A stretch of DNA of 41,900 nucleotides from Prevotellaceae bacterium (GTDB taxonomy: Bacteria; Bacteroidota; Bacteroidia; Bacteroidales; UBA932): positions 1-41,900 of the forward strand of contig JAISXF010000050.1 of NCBI GenBank assembly GCA_031270845.1, written 5' to 3'. The position numbers and the translations under genes were made by a program. Each line of letters opens with the position of its first letter. Position 1 is the stretch's first letter. The notes beneath the pieces were generated by a model. The model was not told where the DNA came from and searched no databases. It saw nothing but the letters and a program-made list of their open reading frames with translations. Positions 7,713 to 16,343 of this stretch are shown here, piece by piece.

Positions 7713-8993
7713 ATGATGAAAGAGGAGTTTCTGCATTTTGCGTGGGAATATGGTCTGTTCGACAAGTCGGACTTGCAGACAACGGAGGGCGAGCCGGTGG
7801 AAATCGTCGCCCCCGGGCAGCATAATACCGACGCCGGCCCCGACTTCTTCAACGCGAAAATCAAAATCGGCGATACGCTCTGGGCCGGCAATGTGGAAAT
7901 CCACTGCCGGGCTTCCGACTGGTCGAGGCACGAACACAGCCGCGACAGAAGCTACGACAACGTTATCCTGCATGTCGTGGCAGACAACGACCGGCCGGTA
8001 GCATGTCCCGACGGGCAGTTGCTGCCCACATTAGTCCTGCGCTGTGCTCCGGAACCGGAACAGCGCTATACCGCCCTGCTGCAATCGTCCGAATGGGTGC
8101 CATGCGGGACGGCGGTAGCGCAAATCGACCTGTTTCGAATAAAATATTTTTTGGGGCGCCTGCTGATCGAACGCTTGGAGCGGAAATCGCAGCAAATAAA
8201 CGGCGTCCTGCAAGCTACGCAGAACGACTGGCGCGAGGTTTTTCACCGCTTGCTCTTCCGTGCCTTCGGCTTTAGTGTCAATGCCGACCCGTTTGAGATG
8301 CTGGCAAAGGCCACTCCGATGGCCGCTATCGGGAAACACCGCCATTCGTTGATGCAAATAGAAGCCTTGCTGTTCGGGCAAGCCGGATTTTTGCAGGGCG
8401 AAGCAAACGACCCCTATCAGCAGGCGCTGCAAAAGGAATACGCCTTTCTGCAAGCCAAATTTTCGCTTACGCCGCTCGAAAAGCATATTTGGAAATTCCT
8501 GCGCCTGCGCCCCTACAACTTCCCTACGGTACGCATTGCGCAGCTGGCACGGCTACTGCAGCAATCCGACAACCTGATGGATAGAATCATTTATTTCCGC
8601 ACCACCGACGAGCTGTACACACTCTTCGACGTACAGGCCTCTGCGTATTGGGACACACATTTTACCTTTGAAAAAACCGCCGGGCAACTCCCCAAAACGC
8701 TCGGACGCACATCGGCCGAACAGATTTTGATAAATGTATTAATCCCCTTCCTCTTTGCCTGCGGCCGCCGGCAAGGCGACGACACACTTTGCCACAAAGC
8801 GATTGCCCTGCTGGAAACATTACCGCCCGAAAAAAACCGGATTACCAACGGATGGGCAAGCATCGGCCTGACCGCCGAAAACGCTTTTTGTACGCAGGCG
8901 TTCATCCAGTTGAAAACAAATTATTGTGATAAAAAACAATGCCTGAAATGCAATATCGGACATTTGAAATTGAAAGTTGCCCGCTTGCCGTGA
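7713..8993 (+). CDS. DUF2851 family protein
   Basis: A 426-aa protein of a family found mainly in Bacteroidota and of unknown function. The N-terminal block is typical: 'NTDAGPDFFNAKIKIGDTLW', 'AGNVEIHCRASDW' and 'YDNVILHVVADNDRP', which by its D/H/E-rich pattern may bind metal or a phosphorylated ligand (inference only). The C-terminal 'NYCDKKQCLKCNIGH' has three Cys plus His, a possible small zinc site, as usual for the family. ATG at 7713 or 7716 are equally possible. It follows recR by six bases. The end (LKLKVARLP) abuts the convergent thioesterase with only three bases between the stop codons, so no intrinsic terminator fits between them. Confidence 0.88.
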   Translation: MMKEEFLHFAWEYGLFDKSDLQTTEGEPVEIVAPGQHNTDAGPDFFNAKIKIGDTLWAGNVEIHCRASDWSRHEHSRDRSYDNVILHVVADNDRPVACPDGQLLPTLVLRCAPEPEQRYTALLQSSEWVPCGTAVAQIDLFRIKYFLGRLLIERLERKSQQINGVLQATQNDWREVFHRLLFRAFGFSVNADPFEMLAKATPMAAIGKHRHSLMQIEALLFGQAGFLQGEANDPYQQALQKEYAFLQAKFSLTPLEKHIWKFLRLRPYNFPTVRIAQLARLLQQSDNLMDRIIYFRTTDELYTLFDVQASAYWDTHFTFEKTAGQLPKTLGRTSAEQILINVLIPFLFACGRRQGDDTLCHKAIALLETLPPEKNRITNGWASIGLTAENAFCTQAFIQLKTNYCDKKQCLKCNIGHLKLKVARLP

Positions 8994-8996
8994 TTT

Positions 8997-9419
8997 TCAA
9001 CGCTCAACTTTTTCCATAAACCGCTTCCGGTGGATGATGTATCGCGTGTGCGTGCCGCTACCGATTTCGCCTTTTTCATCGTGGGCGATGAGTTGGAAAA
9101 AGAGCTTCCGCCCATCGACTTTCACCAGCGTAGCGGTCGCTTCTATGGCGCTGCCTACCGGCGACGCCCTCTTGTGGCTCAAGGCAATCTCAACGCCTAC
9201 CGTACTCTCGTCGGGCGACAGGCAGGGGCTGACTGCCAGCATGGCGGCGTTCTCTAATAATGCGATAAGCGCCGGCGTAGCCAGCACGCTCAAATCGCCC
9301 GACCCGTGATGCCGCGCCGTGTCGTGCGGAGTTACGGTTTGGCGGGAGGTGTGTTGCAGGCCTTCTGTTTTATTGATTATTGATTTTAAATTTGGGATTT
9401 GGGATTGTTCATTTTTCAT
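8997..9419 (-). CDS. Thioesterase, fluoroacetyl-CoA-thioesterase (FlK)-like hot-dog protein
   Basis: A 140-aa hot-dog protein. The body matches the FlK-like family: 'GSGDLSVLATPALIALLENAA', 'STVGVEIALSHKRASPVGS' and 'GEIGSGTHTRYII', including the Glu of the LLENAA helix and the His of SGTHxR. Real FlK defends against fluoroacetate; most homologues have unknown acyl-CoA substrates. The N-terminus (MKNEQSQIPNLKSIINKTEG) is odd: it is encoded by short direct repeats typical of the gaps here (caatcccaaatcccaaattt), and there is no later ATG or GTG before the conserved part. It starts three bases after mntP ends and is probably co-transcribed with it. Confidence 0.82.
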   Translation of the reverse strand: MKNEQSQIPNLKSIINKTEGLQHTSRQTVTPHDTARHHGSGDLSVLATPALIALLENAAMLAVSPCLSPDESTVGVEIALSHKRASPVGSAIEATATLVKVDGRKLFFQLIAHDEKGEIGSGTHTRYIIHRKRFMEKVER

Positions 9420-9422
9420 TGT

Positions 9423-9983
9423 TTACTCCATCAAATGTTCTATCAAAATTTTCGTTCCGATGGCGATAAGCATGATGCCGCCTACGATTTCGGCGCGTTT
9501 GCCGATGCGAGCTCCTAATCGACGGCCACTCAAAAGGCCGGCAACCGTCGCCGCTACGGTAACAACAAACATCTGCAGGGCGGCAATGCCCATCATCGGG
9601 AGCAGAATGTGACTGCAGGCCAGCGAAACGCCTACGGCAATGGCGTCGATGCTGCACGCAAGCGCTATGATGAGCAGGACGTAGTTGTGCGCAAGGTTGG
9701 TTGAAGCAGCGCCCGGCTCGAAGCTCTCCTTAATCATCTTACCGCCGATGAAAGCCAGTAAGCCAAAGGCGACCCAATGGTCAACCGGCGCAATCCAGGT
9801 AAGCACCGACGTGCCTAACAGCCACCCGGCCGCCAGCATCGCCGTATGGAAAAAAGCGAAGACGCCACTGATTTTGGCAATTCTCATGGCTGTGGGTTTG
9901 GCGTCAATCCCGCCCGACAGCGAGACCGCAAAGGTGTCGAAACATAAGCCGACAGCCAATAAAAATAGAGAGAAGAGAGTCAT
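9423..9983 (-). CDS. mntP: Manganese efflux pump MntP
   Basis: Six-helix inner-membrane Mn2+ exporter of the MntP/YebN family, 186 aa as expected. The paired signature is visible in helix 1, 'GLCFDTFAVSLSGG', and again after the midpoint, 'ALACSIDAIAVGVSLA', with the conserved acidic residues. The thioesterase gene follows after three bases. Upstream, the 212-bp gap to recN holds a strong hairpin (10123-10170) but no TAnnTTTG box on this strand, and no recognisable yybP-ykoY manganese-riboswitch core. Confidence 0.93.
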   Translation of the reverse strand: MTLFSLFLLAVGLCFDTFAVSLSGGIDAKPTAMRIAKISGVFAFFHTAMLAAGWLLGTSVLTWIAPVDHWVAFGLLAFIGGKMIKESFEPGAASTNLAHNYVLLIIALACSIDAIAVGVSLACSHILLPMMGIAALQMFVVTVAATVAGLLSGRRLGARIGKRAEIVGGIMLIAIGTKILIEHLME

Positions 9984-10122
9984 TGTGGATTTGTTTATTT
10001 ACGGATTTACAGATTTAGGAATTGATTTATTTGTTCATTGTTATTTCACGAATACGCTATACGCTGTAGAAGCACCGGTGCTGTTCGTCGGTTGCGGCAT
10101 GCCGTTCTTCCGGACAGTGGTC

Positions 10123-10170
10123 TTTTTAGGAGATTGCCCCCCTGCCTGCTGGGGAACGTCTCCTCAAAAA
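10123..10170. other. Long hairpin between recN and mntP
   Basis: TTTTTAGGAGA pairs with TCTCCTcAAAAA (one bulged base), and an inner CCCC pairs with GGGG. The stem can form on either strand. Downstream of recN (read on the minus strand) it could end recN transcripts, although the U-tract lies inside the stem rather than after it; it could equally be part of a structured mntP leader. The neighbouring stretch 10081-10117 adds CTGT/ACAG and CGGCATGCCG pairings. No known RNA family was recognised. Confidence 0.5.
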
Positions 10171-10195
10171 CTTGCCTATCGTCCATAATTCATAA

Positions 10196-11860
10196 TTAAC
10201 CATTAACCATTAACAACTCTTTGGCGTTGGCGATGGCAGCAGGGGTGATGTTTTGCCCGCTCAGCATTTTGGCGATTTCCATTATCCGTTCGTCGCGGGT
10301 GAGCAGTTTGATGCGGGTGGCAGGGTGGCCGTCGGTTGTCAGTTCCTTGTAAACGACATAGTGCCGGTCGCCTTTGCCGGCAATTTGCGGCAGGTGGGTA
10401 ATATTAATCACCTGCATGGTTTTCGAGAGGTCGTAAATGATAGAGCCCATCTTGTCGGCGATTTCGCCGGAGACGCCGGTGTCGATTTCGTCAAAAACAA
10501 TCGTGGGGAGGCCGGCGCCCTTTACCAGAAGGGATTTGAGGCAAAGCATCAGTCTCGACATTTCGCCACCCGACGCTACTCGCGATATTTCCTGTGGCGG
10601 TATTTCCCTGTTGGCCGAAAAGAGGAATTGCACGGTGTCGCGCCCGGTTGCGCCATACTGTTCGGCCGGTGTGATGGTAATGGTAAACACGGCATGGGGC
10701 ATCCCCAACGTCCGTAACATGCCGGTAACGTAGGGCATGATGGCGGGCGCCGTCCGCCGCCGCCCGTCCGAGAGGCCGGCGGCCAGTTCTTCGACCTGTT
10801 GCAGGCATACGGAGCAACGCGCTTGCAATTCCTCAAGGTTCCGGTCGAAACTGTCGATTGTATGCAGCCGTTCGCCGATGCTTTCCTTGAGGGCAATCAG
10901 CGCTTCGACGTCGCTAACGCGATGCTTGTGCTGGAGCGAGTAGAGGGTGTTCAATCGATCTTCGACCCATTGTTGCCGCACGGGGTCGCTCTCTATCCTT
11001 TCGCCGGCGGCGCCGATTTCGGCGGCGATGTCGCTCAATTCAAGGCGGCACGAGCCGACTCGCTCGGCCAGTGTCGATGCGGCCGGCCACACCGGTTCTA
11101 TCTTTTGCAATCCCTGCGCCACATCGCGCAAGGCGGCGATCGCTGCCCGCTCATCGTCCTGCAACAGGGCGAGGCTGTGCCACAAGGCCGTTTTTATTTC
11201 CCCGGCATGGGATAATTGTTGCAATTCTTCATCCAATGCCTGCTGCTCGCCGCTTTTCAGCTGCGCCGCCTGCAGCTCGCCGTACTGGAATTGCAGGTAA
11301 TCGTAATCGGCACGGCTGCGGTCGGCCTTATCCTGCAAGGTTTTCAGGGCAGTGCAAGCGGTTTTATAATCTGCGAATGCCCGACGGTAGCGCTGCAACG
11401 CCGCCGCATGACCCGCCTGCGCATCCAATACATCCAATTGAAATGCCGACGATCCCAACAGCAAATTCTGGTGTTGCGAATGAATATCAATCAACCGGTC
11501 GCCCAACTCTTTCAGCACATTCAGAGTAACGGGCACGTCGTTCACAAATGCCCGTGATTTGCCTCCCTGCATAATCAACCGGCGGATGGTTACCACCGGT
11601 GCATAGTCAATGTCTTTTTCCAGGAACAAGGCTTCCAGTCCGTACCCGTCGATGGTAAACTCGCCTTCCACAATACAATTGCGTGCGGCGTCCTGAACGG
11701 CAAGCGAATCGGCGCGTTGCCCCAATATCAACGACAGCGCACCCAATAAAATGGATTTCCCCGCGCCCGTTTCACCGGTAATAATACTCAGCCCGTCCGA
11801 AAACCCGATATGCAATTTGTCTATCAGAGCGTAATTTTCTATGGTCAGCGACTGTAACAC
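10196..11860 (-). CDS. recN: DNA repair protein RecN
   Basis: SMC-like ATPase for double-strand-break repair. 'GETGAGKS' (Walker A, residues 30-37) opens the head domain. The coiled-coil arms span roughly residues 150-350. The head is completed by the signature 'VASGGEMSRLMLCLKS', Walker B 'TIVFDEIDTGVSG' and the D-/H-loop region 'INITHLPQIAGKGD'. Length of 554 aa is normal. It is the last gene of the run trxB-bamD-omega-coaBC-DUF4835-recN on this strand, 67 bp after DUF4835. Its last codons (MVNG) come from the repeated word 'ttaaccattaacc'. No LexA-type box was recognised. Confidence 0.96.
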   Translation of the reverse strand: MLQSLTIENYALIDKLHIGFSDGLSIITGETGAGKSILLGALSLILGQRADSLAVQDAARNCIVEGEFTIDGYGLEALFLEKDIDYAPVVTIRRLIMQGGKSRAFVNDVPVTLNVLKELGDRLIDIHSQHQNLLLGSSAFQLDVLDAQAGHAAALQRYRRAFADYKTACTALKTLQDKADRSRADYDYLQFQYGELQAAQLKSGEQQALDEELQQLSHAGEIKTALWHSLALLQDDERAAIAALRDVAQGLQKIEPVWPAASTLAERVGSCRLELSDIAAEIGAAGERIESDPVRQQWVEDRLNTLYSLQHKHRVSDVEALIALKESIGERLHTIDSFDRNLEELQARCSVCLQQVEELAAGLSDGRRRTAPAIMPYVTGMLRTLGMPHAVFTITITPAEQYGATGRDTVQFLFSANREIPPQEISRVASGGEMSRLMLCLKSLLVKGAGLPTIVFDEIDTGVSGEIADKMGSIIYDLSKTMQVINITHLPQIAGKGDRHYVVYKELTTDGHPATRIKLLTRDERIMEIAKMLSGQNITPAAIANAKELLMVNG

Positions 11861-11927
11861 GAAAAGAATTATGAATTATGATAGGTGTCTATTGCTTACT
11901 GCTACTGCCTATTGTTACTGCCTATTG

Positions 11928-12845
11928 TCAAAAGGGGTTGACGGCTTCCTTCAGTTTTTTGTACTTGTTTTCGTTGGCCTTGTCGATTTCGAGCAGGATT
12001 TGATGCACGCGGCTGCGTTCCTGCTGTGTAGCTTCCGAAAAGATATTGACAATTTCGTCGGCTTTAGCATCGAAAAATATCTTGAGAAAAAACAAATAAT
12101 TGTCCGGGCGTTCGCGATAAACGCGCTGAATATCGAGGATGGCATTAAGCACTTCGTCACGCCCTTCGGACACCTGTTCGCTCATGCGGTCAAGTCCTAA
12201 GCGGTGGTATTTGTAATAGGCGCCCCGTTCTGGGTTATATTTTGTATTGAGGATATTTTCAATCATCCAATAGCGGTTGTTGCGCGAGCCGTCGTAAGGC
12301 TTCCAGCCGCTTTCTGTCGCATTTTGCGCAAGCAGTACGATTTGTTCCGCTTTCTTAAACCATTCTGTCCCCCCACGCAGCGAGAACGTGTCATAATCGA
12401 GGCCGATAATAATGTAGGCATAAAATGCCACCAGCGAAACCAGCGACGAATATTGATTCTCGTTAAACTCCAGCTTGTCGTATTCGAGGTATTGAAACGC
12501 AATGTCGTTGTCCATAAAATTGAATACCGGCGACGTATAGGCGCTGCCGTACACCGGCCGGCTCGCCTGCACCTGCAACGTGCCTTTGAAATCGCTTGTG
12601 CCGATTTGTTCGTTAATCGTGATAAAAATCGAACATTCGATACGTTCATCTTGTGCGAAAATGTTAGTCGTCCATGCTGTCGTATTGACAAACTCGTACA
12701 AATCCCGCTGCAGGGTATTGAATACCGATTTATTGGTTCCCTGAATGCGCGACGAATTGACGCTGATGTTGCAGCGTAATTCCTGCGCCTGCAAAACCGG
12801 CGCTACCGCTACCATCCAGACCAACCATAGTATTGTTCTTTTCAT
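11928..12845 (-). CDS. DUF4835 family secreted protein (possible type IX secretion component, PorD-like)
   Basis: A 305-aa exported protein: an N-terminal signal peptide (MKRTILWLVWMVAVAPVLQA|QE) and then the DUF4835 body, with 'CNISVNSSRIQGTNKSVFNTLQRDLYEFVN', 'PVFNFMDNDIAFQYLEYDKLEF' and 'GLDYDTFSLRGGTEWFKKA'. The family is restricted to Bacteroidota and always seems to sit between coaBC and recN, as here. From memory it has been linked to the type IX secretion system under the name PorD; no other T9SS gene is in this window, so this stays tentative. Its start is four bases after coaBC ends. Confidence 0.88.
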   Translation of the reverse strand: MKRTILWLVWMVAVAPVLQAQELRCNISVNSSRIQGTNKSVFNTLQRDLYEFVNTTAWTTNIFAQDERIECSIFITINEQIGTSDFKGTLQVQASRPVYGSAYTSPVFNFMDNDIAFQYLEYDKLEFNENQYSSLVSLVAFYAYIIIGLDYDTFSLRGGTEWFKKAEQIVLLAQNATESGWKPYDGSRNNRYWMIENILNTKYNPERGAYYKYHRLGLDRMSEQVSEGRDEVLNAILDIQRVYRERPDNYLFFLKIFFDAKADEIVNIFSEATQQERSRVHQILLEIDKANENKYKKLKEAVNPF

Positions 12846-12849
12846 TGAG

Positions 12850-14064
12850 TTATGATGTTACATGAGTTAGGTTTTTTTCCAATGTATCTATAATGATTTC
12901 CGCGACGGCCTGCTTGCTTTGCAGCGGATATTCGTACTGCCCGCCGCGGCTGTCGAGAATAGTGATTTTGTTCGTGTCCGTACCGAAGCCTGCGCCCTCG
13001 TCGTTAAGCGAATTGAGGACGATAAGGTCGAGGTTTTTGGCTTGCAGTTTTTGTTGGGCGTTGGTCGTTTCGTTGTCGGTTTCCAAGGCAAAGCCGACGA
13101 GGCGCTGGTTGTCCCGTTTCTGCCTCCCCAACGCCGCGGCGATGTCAATCGTTGGTTTCAGTTCGAGCAACAGGGTTTCCGGCGTGTGTTTGATTTTCTT
13201 TGTAGCCGGCGCCACAGGCGTGTAATCGGCCACTGCCGCGCAAAGGATAGCCGCGTCCGTATCGGGGAAACAGCGCAAGGTTGCTTCGTACATTTCCTGC
13301 GCGCCGGTTACGCACAGCCGTTCGATACCTGCGTGCACGGGTGTCAAGGCCGTAGGGCCGCTAATCAATGTAACCCGTACGCCGCGTTGCGCCAATGCTT
13401 CTGCCAGGGCATAGCCCATTTTGCCCGATGAGTGATTGCCGATATAGCGCACAGGGTCGATGGCTTCGTAAGTAGGACCGGCCGTTACGAGCGCCCGCTT
13501 AATCGGGGATGATTTTTTTTTAACCAACAGTTGTGCGGCGGCATCGGCGATGCATTCGGGTTCTTCCATCCGGCCTTTGCCGTCGAGGCCGCTGGCGAGC
13601 TCTCCAGCGGTCGGTTCGATGATATGTACACCGCGCTGGCGGAGGATTTGCAGGTTGTCCTGCGTCGCCGGATGCTGCCACATATCCATGTCCATAGCCG
13701 GCGCCGCCATCACCGGACAGCGTGCCGACAGGTAAGCGGTCAACAGCAGATTATCGGCAATGCCGGCGGCCATTTTTGCCAGGGTATTTGCCGTAGCGGG
13801 TGCAATGATAAACAAGTCGGCCCACAGGCCTAACCGCACATGACTGTTCCATTCTCCGTTTTCGGGGTTGTAAAATTCCGTCAGCACCGGATGCTTGGAG
13901 AGGGTGGCCATCGTGAGGGGCGTAATGAGGTGTTTGGCGGCCGGTGTCATCAACACGCGGACTTCCGCGCCGTTTTTGACCAGTGTCCGCACGAGCGTAG
14001 CCGTTTTGTAGGCGGCAATACCGCCCGTAACACCTATTATTATATGTTGGCCGTTCAAGTCCAC
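12850..14064 (-). CDS. coaBC: Bifunctional phosphopantothenoylcysteine decarboxylase / phosphopantothenate-cysteine ligase
   Basis: Two consecutive steps of coenzyme A synthesis in one 404-aa protein. The N-terminal CoaC flavoprotein domain (about 1-180) has 'GVTGGIAAYKTATLVR' and the FMN/active-site segment 'APAMDMDMW'; most CoaC proteins have PAMN here, and Asp in place of Asn appears to be the usual form in Bacteroidota. The C-terminal CoaB domain (about 185-404) has 'VTAGPTYEAIDPVRYIGNHS' and the lysine segment 'ATKKIKHTPE'. It lies between the omega-like subunit and DUF4835 within one operon, 48 bp and 4 bp apart. Confidence 0.95.
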   Translation of the reverse strand: MDLNGQHIIIGVTGGIAAYKTATLVRTLVKNGAEVRVLMTPAAKHLITPLTMATLSKHPVLTEFYNPENGEWNSHVRLGLWADLFIIAPATANTLAKMAAGIADNLLLTAYLSARCPVMAAPAMDMDMWQHPATQDNLQILRQRGVHIIEPTAGELASGLDGKGRMEEPECIADAAAQLLVKKKSSPIKRALVTAGPTYEAIDPVRYIGNHSSGKMGYALAEALAQRGVRVTLISGPTALTPVHAGIERLCVTGAQEMYEATLRCFPDTDAAILCAAVADYTPVAPATKKIKHTPETLLLELKPTIDIAAALGRQKRDNQRLVGFALETDNETTNAQQKLQAKNLDLIVLNSLNDEGAGFGTDTNKITILDSRGGQYEYPLQSKQAVAEIIIDTLEKNLTHVTS

Positions 14065-14112
14065 CGCGAAAGAGTTAAGATTTATCCGGTTATGGATTAC
14101 AACCGCATGCGG

Positions 14113-14448
14113 TTACTCTTTTTTGTCTTCGATTTTACGGTAGTAAATTTTGCCTTCCTCAAATTCGCGAACAGCGACCAGTGTGGCTTTCGGCAGTTTT
14201 TCGTACTGCCGCGAAACTTCAATCTGTTCGCGGTTTTCAAACGTTTCTTCAAGGCTGTCGGAGAAGCCGGAAAATTCTTCCATCCGGTGCGTCAGTTCCT
14301 GTTTCATTTCTGCCGCTATCTGGTTGGCGCGTTTGGCAATAATCATGGTGGTTTCGTACACGTTGCCCGTTGGTTGGGAGAGCTGGCTCATGTCGCGGGT
14401 AATCGTATCGTTGGTGAAAACCCCTGTGTTGTGTTTTTTTCTGCTCAT
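14113..14448 (-). CDS. RNA polymerase Rpb6/omega-like subunit, Bacteroidota type
   Basis: A 111-aa protein in the position where Bacteroidota encode their divergent omega subunit, between bamD and coaBC. The recognisable part is 'GNVYETTMIIAKRANQIAAEMKQEL', the helix that in omega/Rpb6 packs on the beta-prime subunit, followed by an acidic linker and a C-terminal strand-rich end (YEKLPKATLVAVREFEEGKIYYR). Its start is 12 bp after the bamD stop. Function is taken from family and context; canonical RpoZ similarity is weak. Confidence 0.85.
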   Translation of the reverse strand: MSRKKHNTGVFTNDTITRDMSQLSQPTGNVYETTMIIAKRANQIAAEMKQELTHRMEEFSGFSDSLEETFENREQIEVSRQYEKLPKATLVAVREFEEGKIYYRKIEDKKE

Positions 14449-14460
14449 GGTTGTTTTTTG

Positions 14461-15324
14461 TTAATTGTTGGTGTTTATTTCTGTCGGCGTATCTTTCGCT
14501 TGCCCTTTGCGTACTTGCCGCGAGGCATTTTCAAACATCCGTTCGACTTCCTTCCGGTGTTTCGAATCGGGAAATTCGCTGACAAAGTTATAATATTCGT
14601 CGATAACCGCCTGGTAGCGGTCTTTTTGCAGGTGCTGATAGCTTTGTTCGGCGTACTTATAGGCCGACGCGACCATCAGGTACAAAATTTCTTCGCGGAA
14701 GCGGCTGTCCGGGTAGTCGCGCATCGAGGTGCGCAAGGCGGCGGTGGCGGCTTTGTAGTCTTCCGTGAGGTAGTATAATTTAGCTGATTCGTATTGTTTT
14801 TCGTCAATCCGTTGCAGCAGTTCCTCTTTCATTTCTTTGCATCGGGCGGCGTATTCGCTCTTCGGGTAGGCGTAAAGAAATTCGTCAACCGCCGTAAGTG
14901 TTTTATAGCTCGGCGCCTGGTCTAATTCATAGCGGTAAGTTTGCTCGTAAAGCGAAACGATTTGCAGGTAATACGCCTCTTCGATAAACGGACTGCGGGG
15001 AAAGGCCGTACAGAACTGCGAAAAATAATATTCGGATGAGTAAATATCGCCGTATTTAAAATAGCTTTTTGCGAGGAAAAAATTCAGGCTGTCGTCCTGC
15101 GGAAGCCCGCGATAGTACATCGCCGCCTGCTCGTAGAGCGCCGATGCCTTCTGGTATTTACCGGCTTCGTAGTACTGCCCGGCCGTCCGGTATTTCAACG
15201 CATAATCGGTACTTTTAAGCACCTTGTCGTATTGCGTGGTACACGCGACGGCCAGCAGCATCGCGCACACTGCCGCGTAACTGCCTGCAACCCGTAAAAT
15301 CCTGAAACTGTTCCGTAAAATCAT
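14461..15324 (-). CDS. bamD: Outer-membrane assembly lipoprotein BamD
   Basis: TPR lipoprotein of the BAM complex that inserts beta-barrel proteins in the outer membrane. The signal peptide ends in the lipobox 'LLAVAC', giving lipidated Cys near residue 28, then 'TTQYDKVLKSTDYALKYRTAGQYYE', and five TPR-like helix pairs through residue ~260 ('ASALYEQAAMYYRGL', 'SKYAARCKEMKEELL', 'YQAVIDEYYNFVSEFPDSKH'). 287 aa is normal. It lies 36 bp behind trxB and leads directly into the omega-like gene. The C-terminal 'TPTEINTNN' is low complexity. Confidence 0.92.
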   Translation of the reverse strand: MILRNSFRILRVAGSYAAVCAMLLAVACTTQYDKVLKSTDYALKYRTAGQYYEAGKYQKASALYEQAAMYYRGLPQDDSLNFFLAKSYFKYGDIYSSEYYFSQFCTAFPRSPFIEEAYYLQIVSLYEQTYRYELDQAPSYKTLTAVDEFLYAYPKSEYAARCKEMKEELLQRIDEKQYESAKLYYLTEDYKAATAALRTSMRDYPDSRFREEILYLMVASAYKYAEQSYQHLQKDRYQAVIDEYYNFVSEFPDSKHRKEVERMFENASRQVRKGQAKDTPTEINTNN

Positions 15325-15360
15325 ATCTTCTTGCGTTAAAATGTATATGTAGCGTATTTG

Positions 15361-16299
15361 TTAGTTGAGCGCATTCAAAAAACGTTCGGCGTCGATGGCC
15401 GCCATGCAGCCCGATGCCGCCGCCGTGATGGCCTGTTTGTACGACGTATCCTGCACATCGCCGGCGGCAAACACGCCCGGCACATTGGTGTGCGAACTTT
15501 TCCCACGGGTTACGATGTAGCCTTGGTCGTCGGTTTCGACCGCGTGTTTGAACAGCTCCGAATTGGGATGATGCCCGATAGCGAGGAACAGTCCGTGAAT
15601 GTCGATCGTCCGTTCGCCGCCGTTTTTGCCGGCCAGCCGCAGGCCGGTTACGCCGCTCTCGTCACCCAATACTTCGGCAGGCTGGTGTTCCCACAGGATT
15701 TCGATTTTCGGATTACACATCACCCGTGCCTGCATGGTTTTCGAGGCGCGTAGCACATTGCGGCGGACAATCATATACACCTTCCGGCAAATACCAGCCA
15801 GGTAAACCGCCTCTTCGCATGCCGTGTCGCCGCCGCCAACTACCGCCACGTCGCGGTTGCGGTAGAAGAACCCGTCGCAGGTAGCGCAGGCTGAAACGCC
15901 CTGACCCCGGAAGCGCTGTTCCGACTCCAGTCCCAAATAGCGGGCTGTAGCGCCGGTTGCGATAATCAGCGCGTCGGCTTCTATTTGATGTGCATCGTCA
16001 ATCGTGATTTTAAAAGGCCGCTGCGACAGATCGGCGCGGGTCGCCATGCCGAAACGGATGTCGGCGCCAAAGCGTTCGGCCTGTGCCTTGATGTCGGCCA
16101 TCATCGCCTGCCCCGATACCCCGTTGGGGTATCCCGGAAAGTTTTCGACATCGGTGGTCGTGGTTAGCTGTCCACCCGGTGCCGAGCCTTCATACAGCAC
16201 CGGCTTCAGATTTGCCCGCGACAAGTAAATGGCCGCCGTATAACCGGCCGGCCCGCCTCCGATAATCAAACATGGTGTTTTCTCGACCTTGATACTCAT
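15361..16299 (-). CDS. trxB: Thioredoxin-disulfide reductase
   Basis: NADPH- and FAD-dependent flavoenzyme that reduces thioredoxin. The FAD site 'IIGGGPAGYTAAIYLSRA' is at the N-terminus, the redox-active 'ACATCDGFF' (CxxC) lies near residues 138-146, the NADPH site 'VAVVGGGDTACEEA' follows, and the C-terminal FAD segment is 'GVFAAGDVQDTSYKQ'. Length of 312 aa is standard. A -7 box lies 37 bp before the ATG. It is the first gene of the run ending with recN. Confidence 0.97.
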   Translation of the reverse strand: MSIKVEKTPCLIIGGGPAGYTAAIYLSRANLKPVLYEGSAPGGQLTTTTDVENFPGYPNGVSGQAMMADIKAQAERFGADIRFGMATRADLSQRPFKITIDDAHQIEADALIIATGATARYLGLESEQRFRGQGVSACATCDGFFYRNRDVAVVGGGDTACEEAVYLAGICRKVYMIVRRNVLRASKTMQARVMCNPKIEILWEHQPAEVLGDESGVTGLRLAGKNGGERTIDIHGLFLAIGHHPNSELFKHAVETDDQGYIVTRGKSSHTNVPGVFAAGDVQDTSYKQAITAAASGCMAAIDAERFLNALN

Positions 16300-16335
16300 T
16301 TTTTATTTGCTTATTCTATTTAGTAAAATGGCCCG

Positions 16336-16343
16336 CAAAAGTA
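16336..16343 (-). promoter_or_regulatory. -7 box (TACTTTTG on minus strand) of trxB
   Basis: CAAAAGTA on the + strand is the reverse complement of TACTTTTG, matching TAnnTTTG, 36 bp from the trxB ATG at 16299. It probably also drives bamD and the genes behind it. Confidence 0.7.

Noticed and set aside
9984-10195. yybP-ykoY manganese riboswitch before mntP
   Set aside because: I could not find its conserved GGGGAGUA-type core on the minus strand. Only a generic hairpin can be supported.
13504-13833. CoaC active-site Asp (PAMD instead of PAMN) as a defect
   Set aside because: From memory this substitution is common in Bacteroidota CoaBC, so it is more likely a lineage trait than a loss of function.
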